Shown here: piece after piece, positions 14,346-21,769 of the stretch
Numbering within the stretch: the first letter of the stretch is position 1
Layout: each line of letters starts with the position of its first letter
Source: an uncultured Caryophanales bacterium
Lineage (GTDB): Bacteria > Bacillota_I > Bacilli_A > RFN20 > CAG-826
Assembly: GCA_946401755.1 (NCBI GenBank)
Contig: CAMIVH010000006.1
Span: forward strand, 1-21,769
Direction of reading: 5' to 3'
DNA: 21,769 nt
Position numbers and translations under genes: made by a program
Notes under the pieces: model-generated
What the model was told of the DNA's origin: nothing
Seen by the model: the letters and a program-made list of their open reading frames with translations, nothing else
Databases searched by the model: none

Positions 14346-15671
14346 TTACTTAATATCTTGCCACATTAAGTCGACTTTGGTTTGTTGAGCACCGAAATCT
14401 TTCATGATGCAGCAGCGGGCTAATTCTTCTTCGGTTGGGAATTGAGCGTCGAATTGACGACCTCTTTCTTCGTGGTCAATGAGGATTTTGGCTTCTTTAC
14501 CGAAGTAGAAACTTAAATCGACTTCGTCTTTGTTTTCAACTTCGTCGTCAGCGGCATATAATTCGTTAACGAATTCCCACATTTCATCACCAACGATTGG
14601 GGATGTGTAACCAACTTCGCCCATGCAGAGAGCAGCGTTATCTGATCTACAAATGAAGTTGACGAATTCTTCGGCTAATTCTTGGTTAGCGCCTTTTGGC
14701 ATACACCAACCATCGAACCAAACATTACTACCTTCTTCTGGGATGATGTAATTTAATGTTTTACCAACTTCATCACCACAGTCCATAGAGTAAACGGCAT
14801 CACCACTCCAAGCCAAGTTAGCGTGATAGGCTTTACTGGAAATAATTTCACTCTTACCTTCATCGACTTCGAAACCACGGACTGTACCACCACTCTTCTT
14901 GGTTTCTTTTAAGGCTTTACCGACTGCGTCGATTGTGTAATCATCACATCTATTGAAGATTTCACTTAACTTTTCGTTGTAATCAGCGGCGGTTTTATCT
15001 AAAGCATCGATTTCATCTTTATAAACATGGAAGATACCAGTTAAATATGTATCACGGACGGAATCTTTTAATTTGAATTGGCTTTGGAATTTGCTTTCTG
15101 TGTTCCATAAGCATTCCCAGGAACTGAGGTCTTCTTCTTCGAAGTATTCACTATCGTAGACAAAGCCCATTGTGCCCCAGAAATATGGAACAGCGTATTG
15201 GAGGAATGATTTACCATTTTTGAGTTTTTCATTTTTGAATCTGTTTCTAATGAATGGTGAACCATTTTCATCCCAGTTCTTGAGGGAAGCGCTGTATTTA
15301 TCGTTAGCGTCATCATATGAGAATGGAATTAATTTGTCTTCATTGGCTAATTTTTGAATCATGTAGTCAGATGGGCAAATTAAGTCAGCGTTCATGTCCT
15401 TTAATTGGGCATATAATTCTTCGTTTGTAGAGAATGTTTGATAGTTGACTTTAACTTTTTTGCCATCATGAGTTTCGGCATAGTAGTCTTGGAATCTTTC
15501 GACGATGCCTTTAACTTTCACGCCATCTTCTTTACCACCGAGGTAGATATAATCTTCCCAGTTGCAAATGGTTAATTTAACGTCATAGCTTTCTGCACAT
15601 CCGGCTAGAAAGGAAACGCTTGTAAGAGCTAGTAAACTAGCAGCAAAACATGTAAGTTTGTTTTTAATCAT
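14346..15671 (-). CDS. potD: Spermidine/putrescine-binding lipoprotein PotD
   Basis: A 441-residue lipoprotein with signal peptide and lipobox FLAGC (Cys25). The mature protein begins with LTICNWEDYIY, the start typical of PotD/PotF polyamine-binding proteins. DLICPSDYMIQKL and WFDGWCMPKGANQ are further landmarks of the family. It captures polyamines outside the membrane and delivers them to the PotB-PotC channel. It is longer than Escherichia coli PotD (about 350 residues) because of acidic insertions. Its ATG overlaps the potC stop region by 8 nt, and AGGAG lies 10 nt upstream within potC. It is the last gene of the operon. Confidence 0.92.
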   Translation of the reverse strand: MIKNKLTCFAASLLALTSVSFLAGCAESYDVKLTICNWEDYIYLGGKEDGVKVKGIVERFQDYYAETHDGKKVKVNYQTFSTNEELYAQLKDMNADLICPSDYMIQKLANEDKLIPFSYDDANDKYSASLKNWDENGSPFIRNRFKNEKLKNGKSFLQYAVPYFWGTMGFVYDSEYFEEEDLSSWECLWNTESKFQSQFKLKDSVRDTYLTGIFHVYKDEIDALDKTAADYNEKLSEIFNRCDDYTIDAVGKALKETKKSGGTVRGFEVDEGKSEIISSKAYHANLAWSGDAVYSMDCGDEVGKTLNYIIPEEGSNVWFDGWCMPKGANQELAEEFVNFICRSDNAALCMGEVGYTSPIVGDEMWEFVNELYAADDEVENKDEVDLSFYFGKEAKILIDHEERGRQFDAQFPTEEELARCCIMKDFGAQQTKVDLMWQDIK

Positions 15672-16587
15672 TTTTGTTTTTCTCCTTCTTTAAGATTACT
15701 CTTGATTCGTGATGGCTTTTAACATTCATAACGATCATCACAATTAAAATAACAACAAATAAAATTGCTGTGAATGCTCTAAGTTGGGTTGGTAAGGCAC
15801 TTCTTCTAGTAATAGAGTCAACGAATGTTGAAATAGTATGAAAGGTGCCGTTATTCTTTGGACGGTTGAAGACTGTTACGACATAGTCATCCAAGGATAA
15901 AGTAATAGATAATAAGAAGCCACTTAAGATACCTGGAAGAATATCAGGAACGATGACTTTCCATAAGGCTTGAGTTTGTGTCGCACCTAAGTCCATGGCC
16001 GCTTCATATAATGATGGATCCATTTGTTCAAGTTTTGGACCAACAGATAAAACGACATATGGGATGGAAATAACAACGTGGCCAATTACTAATGTAATAA
16101 AGCTAAATGGAATCTTAACAATGCGTGCAGAAATAAAGGCATAAAGGGCCACTAAAGCGATAGCAGTCACAACTTCAGCGTTAACAACAGGGATTTGTGT
16201 AATGAAATCTAAAGTGTTCTTTTTCCATTTTCTACGTAAGTAATGGATACCAATAGCGCCTAAAGTACCAAGGATTGTGGAAATAGCGGCTGCTGTCACA
16301 GCGACTAAAGCGGTATTTCTCGCTGCTTCCCAAATCATTCTTGAGTTGACTTCATCTAAATCAAATAACAAACCATAGTTTGCGAAAGTGAAACCTGTCC
16401 ATTCTCCTGGAACTTCACTCCCTGAGAATGAGAAGACAGTGATGTAGATGATTGGTAAATACATCAAAAGAAGTACGAAGTAGATAAAGGCGTTAGCGAC
16501 AATCTTGCCCGCTTTTGCTTTAGCGGCTTTTCTACGTAAAGCACGATTAGTTGCTTCTGAATTAATTAACACAGCTTCATTAACCAT
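15664..16587 (-). CDS. potC: Polyamine ABC transporter permease PotC
   Basis: A 307-residue membrane protein with about six transmembrane segments. The EAA loop reads YEAAMDLGATQTQALWKVIVP, which contacts the PotA ATPase. SLDDYVVTVF near residues 229-238 is characteristic of PotC. The N-terminus carries an extra basic stretch of about 30 residues (ALRRKAAKAKAGK) before the first helix. The start overlaps the potB stop by one base (TAATG), and GGGAGG lies 9 nt upstream within potB. It forms the membrane channel with PotB. Confidence 0.92.
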   Translation of the reverse strand: MVNEAVLINSEATNRALRRKAAKAKAGKIVANAFIYFVLLLMYLPIIYITVFSFSGSEVPGEWTGFTFANYGLLFDLDEVNSRMIWEAARNTALVAVTAAAISTILGTLGAIGIHYLRRKWKKNTLDFITQIPVVNAEVVTAIALVALYAFISARIVKIPFSFITLVIGHVVISIPYVVLSVGPKLEQMDPSLYEAAMDLGATQTQALWKVIVPDILPGILSGFLLSITLSLDDYVVTVFNRPKNNGTFHTISTFVDSITRRSALPTQLRAFTAILFVVILIVMIVMNVKSHHESRVILKKEKNKND

Positions 16588-17438
16588 TACCAGATACCTC
16601 CCTTCTTTTGGGTTTCTTCTTTGTTACCAAGAGTTTTCTCTAAGACCAAAGAAATACCGATAATCATTAACATGACGAGTGAAATAACACTACCGATGTT
16701 AAATCTTAAATCACTTGTGGAATCAGCAAACCAATAGGCCACTAAGTTACCAATAATAGAGGTTTTGTTTTCACTCATCTTATTAGCGATAACGTAAGAG
16801 GACATGGTTGGCATGAATGTCATCATACAAGCGGAAACAATGCCAGGAACGGTCATTGGAATAATTACTTTGTAAAAGACTCTAAATGGATTAGCACCTA
16901 AGTCTGCAGCGGCTTCGATTTGATTCTTATCCATTTTTAACATTTGGTTATATAAAGGTAAGATGGCGAATGGTAAGTAGTCATAGACCATGCCTAAGAC
17001 AATCGCCACTAACGGATATTTATCAGTTAATTCAAACTTGAATAAGGCAAATGTTAAGCCATTAATTAAGGCCTTTAAACCAATGGTTCTAATGACGAAG
17101 TTGATCCACATTGGTAAAAGGAAGATATAAACAAGAACTTTGTTCTTATTGAACTTTTTATTGCTTAATAACATCGCAATTGGATAAGCGATTAAAAGAC
17201 AGATGATTGTAGAAATAGCTGAAATAATGACTGTTTGACCAATGACTTCCCAGTTCTTTCTTGTGGTGAAAACAGTCGCCCAGTTAGCGAGGGAGAAGAA
17301 GCCAAGCTCATCAGTAAAGGCATAGTAAACGATAATTGCGAGTGGAAATACCACAAACAACGCCATGAAAACAAAGTAAGGAATGCATAAGCTTCCTCTG
17401 AAATTGAACCTGCGTTGTTTACGAACGACAGCTTCCAT
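16587..17438 (-). CDS. potB: Polyamine ABC transporter permease PotB
   Basis: A 283-residue membrane protein with about six transmembrane segments and the EAA loop IEAAADLGANPFRVFYKVIIP. FMPTMSSYVIANKM matches the conserved PotB region near the substrate path. The N-terminus is short and basic (MEAVVRKQRR). It begins 2 nt after the potA stop and ends inside the potC start codon, so the permeases are made in step. It works with PotC, PotA and PotD in ATP-driven import of spermidine or putrescine. Confidence 0.92.
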   Translation of the reverse strand: MEAVVRKQRRFNFRGSLCIPYFVFMALFVVFPLAIIVYYAFTDELGFFSLANWATVFTTRKNWEVIGQTVIISAISTIICLLIAYPIAMLLSNKKFNKNKVLVYIFLLPMWINFVIRTIGLKALINGLTFALFKFELTDKYPLVAIVLGMVYDYLPFAILPLYNQMLKMDKNQIEAAADLGANPFRVFYKVIIPMTVPGIVSACMMTFMPTMSSYVIANKMSENKTSIIGNLVAYWFADSTSDLRFNIGSVISLVMLMIIGISLVLEKTLGNKEETQKKGGIW

Positions 17439-17440
17439 TG

Positions 17441-19093
17441 TTACTTCTTGGCTCCTTTACGAGATAAGTGGATTTGAGATTTATCGATGATAACAGAAAC
17501 TTCATCGTTTTCATTCCATAAATCTGGTGTATTTAAGACAAAGTCTTCTTCATCTTCAGTTCTGACGATGATTTCATAGTGATCGCCTAAATAGATTAAG
17601 GAGATGATATTACCATGGATGTCACTAGCGTCTGGATCATCACTAATAGTGATAGCTTCAAATGGAACTTCGACGTTGATTTCCATATCAACGACATCAA
17701 TTTCCGCGCCTTTTTCATCCACTAAAACATCGTTTTCATCAATCTTAGCACCTGGGAATAATGGTAAGATATCGACTTCAAATTCAGCGTTAGCGAATTC
17801 AACGTTGTAGTTCTTGGTAATATAGCCATCATAGAAGTTACTAACGAATGGCTTTTTCATAATTTGAATATTAACTGGTTCAACATCTAAACTGACTTTG
17901 ATGCCTTCATCTAATTCAGCAGTAGATTGAACGATAACTTCGGATTTACCGACGTTAATGATGTATTCATAGTGCATACCTTTGAAGATCTTGCTAGAAA
18001 CAACACCATCAACAACACCACTACCGGCTTTGCCTAAAATGAAGTCTTCTGGTCTCACGACAACGTCGACCTTTTCGTTGACTGGGAATTTACCAAAGTC
18101 AACTGGGTCAGCATCCCAATATTTATTTAAGAATCTAACTTTGTTATCTTTGGCCATTGTGCCGGTGTAGATGTTGGATTCACCAATGAAGTCAGCGACG
18201 AAGGCATTGTTTGGTTCGTCATAGATTTCTTTTGGTTTACCAACTTGTTGGATTTCACCATCATTCATAACGACGATGGTATCAGACATAGTTAAAGCTT
18301 CTTCTTGGTCGTGTGTGACGTAGATGAAGGTAATGCCTAACTTTTTATGCATGGCCTTTAATTCAAGTTGCATTTCTTTACGCATCTTGAGGTCAAGGGC
18401 GCCTAAAGGTTCATCTAATAATAAGATTTCTGGTTCGTTAACAATCGCACGTGCGATAGCGATACGTTGTTGTTGACCACCAGATAAAGTGGAGATATCT
18501 CTTTTTTCAAAGCCTTCAAGGTCAACGACCTTTAACGCTCTTTCGACTTTTTCTTTGATTTCCGCTTTGGAGAAACGACGATATTTGACTAATTGCTTAG
18601 AAGGATTGTTTTTAAGATTTTCGTTTTCTTCTAATAATTTATTAATTTCCGCTTGTTGTTCTTCGCTGATGTTTTTACCAGCGGCTATTTTGATTTCTCT
18701 AATAGCGAGAAGGTTTTCTTTAATCTTTTCTTTGTCCACAACAAAGACACCTGGTACTTCGTAAGGAATCTTTTTGAGCTTTAAACCAAAGGCAATGTTG
18801 TTATAGATATTTAAGTGCGCGAATAACGCGTATCTTTGGAAAACAGTGTTGATTGGTCTTTTATATGGAGGGAGTAAAGAAATGTCTTGTCCGTTTAATA
18901 AAATGACACCACTTGTTGGAAGTTCAAAACCAGCGATCATTCTAAGTGTTGTAGTCTTACCACAACCAGAAGGTCCTAGGAATGTGACGAACTCGCCTTT
19001 TGTGATATCGAGGTTGAAGTTATCGACGACTGTTGTGCCATCAAAAACCTTGCATACACCTTGTAGTGAAATAATGATATTTTCTTTGTCCAT
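17441..19093 (-). CDS. potA: Polyamine ABC transporter ATPase PotA, long form
   Basis: A 550-residue ATPase, first gene of the operon, starting 6 nt after GGTGGGGAG. Walker A is GPSGCGKT (40-47), the Q-loop is Gln86, the signature is LSGGQ (203-207), Walker B is LLLDEP (224-229) and the switch histidine is His261. Most PotA proteins have about 370 residues. Here a charged, lysine- and glutamate-rich insert of about 70 residues lies between the Q-loop and the signature (about 108-180), and the C-terminal TOBE-type regulatory region is enlarged. Mycoplasma PotA proteins of about 560 residues have a similar insertion, which supports a Mollicutes-related host. Confidence 0.92.
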   Translation of the reverse strand: MDKENIIISLQGVCKVFDGTTVVDNFNLDITKGEFVTFLGPSGCGKTTTLRMIAGFELPTSGVILLNGQDISLLPPYKRPINTVFQRYALFAHLNIYNNIAFGLKLKKIPYEVPGVFVVDKEKIKENLLAIREIKIAAGKNISEEQQAEINKLLEENENLKNNPSKQLVKYRRFSKAEIKEKVERALKVVDLEGFEKRDISTLSGGQQQRIAIARAIVNEPEILLLDEPLGALDLKMRKEMQLELKAMHKKLGITFIYVTHDQEEALTMSDTIVVMNDGEIQQVGKPKEIYDEPNNAFVADFIGESNIYTGTMAKDNKVRFLNKYWDADPVDFGKFPVNEKVDVVVRPEDFILGKAGSGVVDGVVSSKIFKGMHYEYIINVGKSEVIVQSTAELDEGIKVSLDVEPVNIQIMKKPFVSNFYDGYITKNYNVEFANAEFEVDILPLFPGAKIDENDVLVDEKGAEIDVVDMEINVEVPFEAITISDDPDASDIHGNIISLIYLGDHYEIIVRTEDEEDFVLNTPDLWNENDEVSVIIDKSQIHLSRKGAKK

Positions 19094-19113
19094 ATTCTCC
19101 CCACCTTTTCCTA

Positions 19114-19140
19114 CGTGAATTTTTATTCAAAAAAATCACG
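19114..19140 (-). promoter_or_regulatory. Hairpin in the potA leader
   Basis: CGTGA...TCACG plus an inner T5/A5 pairing gives a 10-bp stem with one bulged base and a 6-nt loop. It sits just ahead of the potA ribosome site and might affect translation or mRNA stability. It is not followed by a U-tract in the right place to be a terminator. Confidence 0.4.
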
Positions 19141-19238
19141 CAAAAAATATATATAAAATTAATCAAAAAAACAAACAATTTTTTTAAAAATTTTTTTGAG
19201 GGGGGTTTTTGAAAACGCTGTTTTTTAACTTTTGTTAG

Positions 19239-19244
19239 ATTATA
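19239..19244 (-). promoter_or_regulatory. Candidate -10 box of the potABCD promoter
   Basis: A consensus TATAAT on the minus strand, about 145 nt ahead of potA. No good -35 is found 16-18 nt upstream. It would give a leader of about 140 nt rich in homopolymer runs, including G6 at 19200-19205. Confidence 0.4.
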
Positions 19245-19287
19245 TCTATACTTTTTATATTTTGACTTTTTCAAAAAAATGTGAAGA

Positions 19288-19426
19288 TTTTTCAACGATT
19301 TTTCAGTCATTTTTTCTAGCGATTTTTCAAGCGGATTTTTTGAACGATTTTTTCAGTCATTTTTTGTGATGATTTTTGCACTAGTTTTTGAGGGTTAAAT
19401 TTTGGGGTATTTTTGTAGCGGTTTTT
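19288..19426. repeat. Array of T-tracts at about 12-bp spacing in a divergent intergenic region
   Basis: Twelve runs of four to six T start at 19288, 19299, 19310, 19323, 19336, 19348, 19360, 19373, 19385, 19400, 19410 and 19422, an average step of about 12 bp. A 22-bp unit (AACGATTTTTCAGTC, A, then T6) at 19294-19315 recurs at 19343-19365 with one extra T. The array lies between the potA -10 and the -35 of the lipoprotein gene, so it could bend DNA or bind a protein that affects both. The rest of the 394-nt gap 19094-19487 holds those promoters and homopolymer runs; no gene is seen. Confidence 0.7.
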
Positions 19427-19447
19427 GCCGTTCCCTCACACATACGC

Positions 19448-19476
19448 TTGCACGCATTATCTTCTTTTTCTATAAT
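19448..19476 (+). promoter_or_regulatory. Promoter of the cysteine-rich lipoprotein gene
   Basis: TTGCAC (19448-19453), 17 nt, then the consensus TATAAT (19471-19476). Transcription should start near 19483, only about 5 nt before the ATG at 19488. Confidence 0.75.
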
Positions 19477-19487
19477 TTGTTTAAGTT

Positions 19488-20588
19488 ATGAAAAAATTAT
19501 TGTTACTACCCCTACTCGTCTTACCATTACTGACCGGCTGTGATGGTAATAAAGAAGTAGAGAAGGCTCGTCTTACCTTCGGCAGTAAAATGCAAGAAGG
19601 TAACGAAGATGCGATTAAAGAATTGAGTAATTCTGAACTGTTAGTTAAGACTAGAGATGAAAAAGAAGTCTTCCTTTTAGCGGTCTATCAAGATCGATAT
19701 AGTGAAGATTGTTTATGTTGGAAGACTTACAAAGAGGTTCTTAAAACTTATTGTTATAAGTATTGGGGCTTAGTTTATTCGTATAACGCTCATAATCAAG
19801 ATGAGACTTTATCACATCTTAAAATAGAAAAACTAAATACAAGCACGCCTTATCTATATATCTTTAATGGTGAAAAAATAGTTAAAAAGTTTTCTCACGC
19901 CAACAACAAACAAAGAAAGATTTTTGAAGATACAAGCGCAGAAGAGATGAGAACTCAAATAACCAAGTATGTAAATAATCCATTTCTTTATTATGTGGAC
20001 GAAGAAAACATCTCTAAAAGTGAGCCACAAGTCGTCATGTTTATGCGTAGCGGTTGTAGCGATTGTAAATATGCTTTAGAAGAGGTAATAATACCCTACA
20101 TTAACAACGTTTATATTTGCTGGCCAATCTTCTTATTTGATATGCAAAAGTATTACGATTTATCCAAATATCCAGATGCATCTGAAGAGGAAAAAGCTTA
20201 TTATCAAAATCTAAAAAATAAATATGGACTAAGTGAAGCGGAAGATAATCCGTTTGGTTACCAACAAGGCGTTGTACCCACCATTCAATGTCGTGATTAC
20301 GGCGGGGTTAAAGCGGCAGCGGTTTATTTCAATGATGTTGTTGATAAAAGAGAAGATGGCAGTTATTACATCTCCGATTCATACTATTCAGAAGAAAGAA
20401 AAGAACTTCCAACAGAACCATATACCTTCCCTAATGTCTTAAAAGGTATGACTTTAAAAGAAGGAGTTATTGAAAATAACGGCAAGTATTATTGGTCACA
20501 AGAGGCCGCAAATAAATACCACAAAGAGAATTTTGTAGCCTTCTTAAATGCTTTTAATCTCTGTTGGGATTGCTTACCTAAAAAGTAA
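19488..20588 (+). CDS. Cysteine-rich thioredoxin-like lipoprotein
   Basis: A 366-residue lipoprotein with lipobox LLTGC (Cys18). Two regions look like thioredoxin folds. The second (about 180-285) has VMFMRSGCSDC with Cys190 and Cys193, and a likely cis-proline loop VVPTIQC. The first (about 60-135) has VFLLAVYQDRYSEDCLCW with Cys75 and Cys77, and a loop STPYLYIF. A third pair, CWDC (359-362), lies at the extreme C-terminus. A surface thiol-disulfide or protein-folding role is the best guess; I know no characterised homologue. There is no ribosome site, and the promoter predicts an almost leaderless mRNA. The 3' end overlaps the convergent hydrolase gene by 15 nt. Confidence 0.7.
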   Translation: MKKLLLLPLLVLPLLTGCDGNKEVEKARLTFGSKMQEGNEDAIKELSNSELLVKTRDEKEVFLLAVYQDRYSEDCLCWKTYKEVLKTYCYKYWGLVYSYNAHNQDETLSHLKIEKLNTSTPYLYIFNGEKIVKKFSHANNKQRKIFEDTSAEEMRTQITKYVNNPFLYYVDEENISKSEPQVVMFMRSGCSDCKYALEEVIIPYINNVYICWPIFLFDMQKYYDLSKYPDASEEEKAYYQNLKNKYGLSEAEDNPFGYQQGVVPTIQCRDYGGVKAAAVYFNDVVDKREDGSYYISDSYYSEERKELPTEPYTFPNVLKGMTLKEGVIENNGKYYWSQEAANKYHKENFVAFLNAFNLCWDCLPKK

Positions 20589-21191
20589 GACTCCTTGATA
20601 ATTCTTATATTCATCTAAATCAAGTTCTTCCTTATCTAAATATTGATAATTTGGGAAGAGCTTTTTAAATTCCTCGATCATGTTGCCATCAGGATAGCCA
20701 CTATTGTGTTCCTTCATATAGTAATGCATTGGAATGAGAATTCTTGGCTTAATAACACTAGCGATTTCTTTTAATTCTTTTGGTCCGATGGTATAGAAAC
20801 CATTAATTGGGGCTAGTAAAACATCGCAGTTTTTAAATGGTTCTAAAGTCTTTTCATCAAGGATGCAACCAGTGTCACCAAGGTGAACAATTTTATAACC
20901 TTCAATGTCAAACATATGAATCTTGTTTAAACCGCGTTTTGCACCACCACAATCATCATGTGGAACAATCACAGAAACCGCTTCAACAGGGGCTGGATTA
21001 TTCTTAATATTTACTAATTCACGAGCGTTATGGTCATAGTGATCATGCGAACACACCACTGCGTCTACAGGTTCCACTTTAGGGAACCAAAGGTTTGGTA
21101 CACTACCGTTTTGGTATGGATCAATAACTAGCGAATAATCTTTTCCTTTAAGTAAAAAAGAGGCATGTCCTAAATATACAATTTTGCTCAT
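20574..21191 (-). CDS. UlaG-like metallo-beta-lactamase-fold hydrolase
   Basis: A 205-residue cytoplasmic protein starting 7 nt after AAGGAG. GHASF at 8-12 and SHDHYDHN at 48-55 (HxHxDH: His49, His51, Asp53, His54) form the metal site. His103-Leu-Gly-Asp106 and His156 in LIPMHYY complete it. This is the set seen in UlaG/YtkL-type metal-dependent hydrolases, which often act on phosphodiester or lactone bonds. The length fits a minimal member of the family. Orientation and isolation from other enzymes give no hint of substrate. Its last 15 nt overlap the end of the thioredoxin-like lipoprotein gene on the other strand. Confidence 0.85.
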   Translation of the reverse strand: MSKIVYLGHASFLLKGKDYSLVIDPYQNGSVPNLWFPKVEPVDAVVCSHDHYDHNARELVNIKNNPAPVEAVSVIVPHDDCGGAKRGLNKIHMFDIEGYKIVHLGDTGCILDEKTLEPFKNCDVLLAPINGFYTIGPKELKEIASVIKPRILIPMHYYMKEHNSGYPDGNMIEEFKKLFPNYQYLDKEELDLDEYKNYQGVLLFR

Positions 21192-21259
21192 AACTAACTC
21201 CTTAGATAAATCCCCATTATTGTAACGTAATTTCTAGAAAAAAGGCATAGGCAGATACA

Positions 21260-21288
21260 TTGCATTTTAGATAAAAATGGATTACCAT
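21260..21288 (+). promoter_or_regulatory. Candidate promoter of mscL
   Basis: TTGCAT (21260-21265), 17 nt, then TACCAT (21283-21288), about 33 nt before the start codon. The -10 box is weak. Confidence 0.4.
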
Positions 21289-21321
21289 AAAATTAACTTG
21301 AAAGGAATTTCAAAACATAAT

Positions 21322-21769
21322 ATGGCAAAAAAGGAAAAGAAAGGCCCTGGTCTATGGGCCGAATTTAAGGAATTCATCAATCGTGGCAACGCCTTCATGT
21401 TAGCTGTTGGTGTTGTTATTGGTGGCGCATTTGGCGCTATCGTCAATGCTTTCGTTAACATGCTCATGTCTCTCGCGACATGGCCAGTCCCAGGTGGCTT
21501 AGCAGGTTTAGTGACAGTCCTTCCAGCCTTAACAGAAGGCCAAAAAGGTATCGCAGGCGTCGGTCAATCATTCGCCGCTGCTGATTACAATACTGTTGCT
21601 AAATCAATCGGTGATGCCGCTGGTGCGACAGACCCATTAGTGTATGGTGCTACAGTTCTTAACGGCAACTACACCAAATATGGCACAAACTTCTATTTCA
21701 ATGGTTCTGCCATTATTAACTGGGGTGCATTAATCAATGCTTTTATCTCCTTCATTATTATCGCTGTCG
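21322..21769 (+). CDS. mscL: Large-conductance mechanosensitive channel MscL (partial)
   Basis: The first 149 residues are present; the gene runs off the right edge. After a lysine-rich start, EFKEFINRGNAFMLAVGVVIGGAFG is the classic MscL N-terminal helix and first membrane segment, with the glycine/alanine pore lining. The second membrane segment begins near 133 (INWGALINAFISFIIIAV). MscL forms a homopentameric pore that opens under membrane tension to release solutes during hypo-osmotic shock. The loop between the two segments is about 80 residues, much longer than the roughly 30 in Escherichia coli MscL. AAAGGAA lies 14 nt upstream, a long ribosome-site spacing. Confidence 0.93.
   Translation, partial: MAKKEKKGPGLWAEFKEFINRGNAFMLAVGVVIGGAFGAIVNAFVNMLMSLATWPVPGGLAGLVTVLPALTEGQKGIAGVGQSFAAADYNTVAKSIGDAAGATDPLVYGATVLNGNYTKYGTNFYFNGSAIINWGALINAFISFIIIAV

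Noticed and set aside
19200..19205. Phase-variable G6 tract
   Set aside because: It lies in the untranslated potA leader, not in a coding frame or between promoter boxes, and six G residues are short for slippage.
19288..19426. CRISPR array
   Set aside because: The units are T-tracts with 6-10 nt between them; there are no conserved 25-40 nt repeats, unique spacers or cas genes.
1..21769. Mycoplasma genetic code with TGA as Trp
   Set aside because: TGA ends the GH36 and RhuM-Fic genes at family-consistent positions, and Trp codons are TGG.

Overview
The window looks like chromosomal DNA from a low-GC, AT-rich member of the Bacilli or a Mollicutes-related gut lineage (Erysipelotrichia, RF39 or Acholeplasma-like). 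This rests on codon use, Firmicute-style AGGAGG ribosome sites, a mycoplasma-like long PotA and the gene families present. TGA is a genuine stop (for example at 5577-5579 and 13932-13934), so the mycoplasma code is not in use. The taxonomic guess is inference.

Layout. 1-534: the start of a flavodoxin gene (minus), then tRNA-Arg(CCG). 535-7055: a glycan-use locus. A lipoprotein SGNH acetylesterase (minus) faces a plus-strand operon of TetR regulator, GPH-family sugar symporter, GH36-type alpha-galactosidase and a GT-B-like protein, closed by a strong terminator. 7110-9156: a NatA/NatB-like ABC exporter pair, ending at a bidirectional terminator. 9176-11863 (minus): an SPFH protein with C-terminal zinc ribbons, followed by a zinc-ribbon membrane protein, resembling the Bacillus YdjI/YdjG membrane-stress pair. 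11913-12549 (minus): a small membrane protein and an XRE regulator, with two 18-bp operator-like repeats on their promoter.

12610-13969 is the most unusual part. An extended -10 promoter drives a leader of about 375 nt with many helices, including one capped by a GNRA tetraloop. It ends in a hairpin that buries the ribosome binding site of a RhuM/Fic-domain gene, and an alternative helix could rearrange that hairpin. I cannot match it to a known RNA family from memory.

13982-14309 (minus) holds tRNA-Cys, tRNA-Arg(ACG) and tRNA-Pro behind one promoter. 14346-19093 (minus) is a complete potABCD polyamine importer. 19094-19487 is a gene-free divergent regulatory region with about 12 T-tracts at roughly 12-bp spacing. 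19488-20588 is a cysteine-rich thioredoxin-like lipoprotein that appears almost leaderless. 20574-21191 (minus) is a UlaG-like metallo-hydrolase whose 3' end overlaps it. From 21322 to the window end is an MscL channel with an unusually long extracellular loop.
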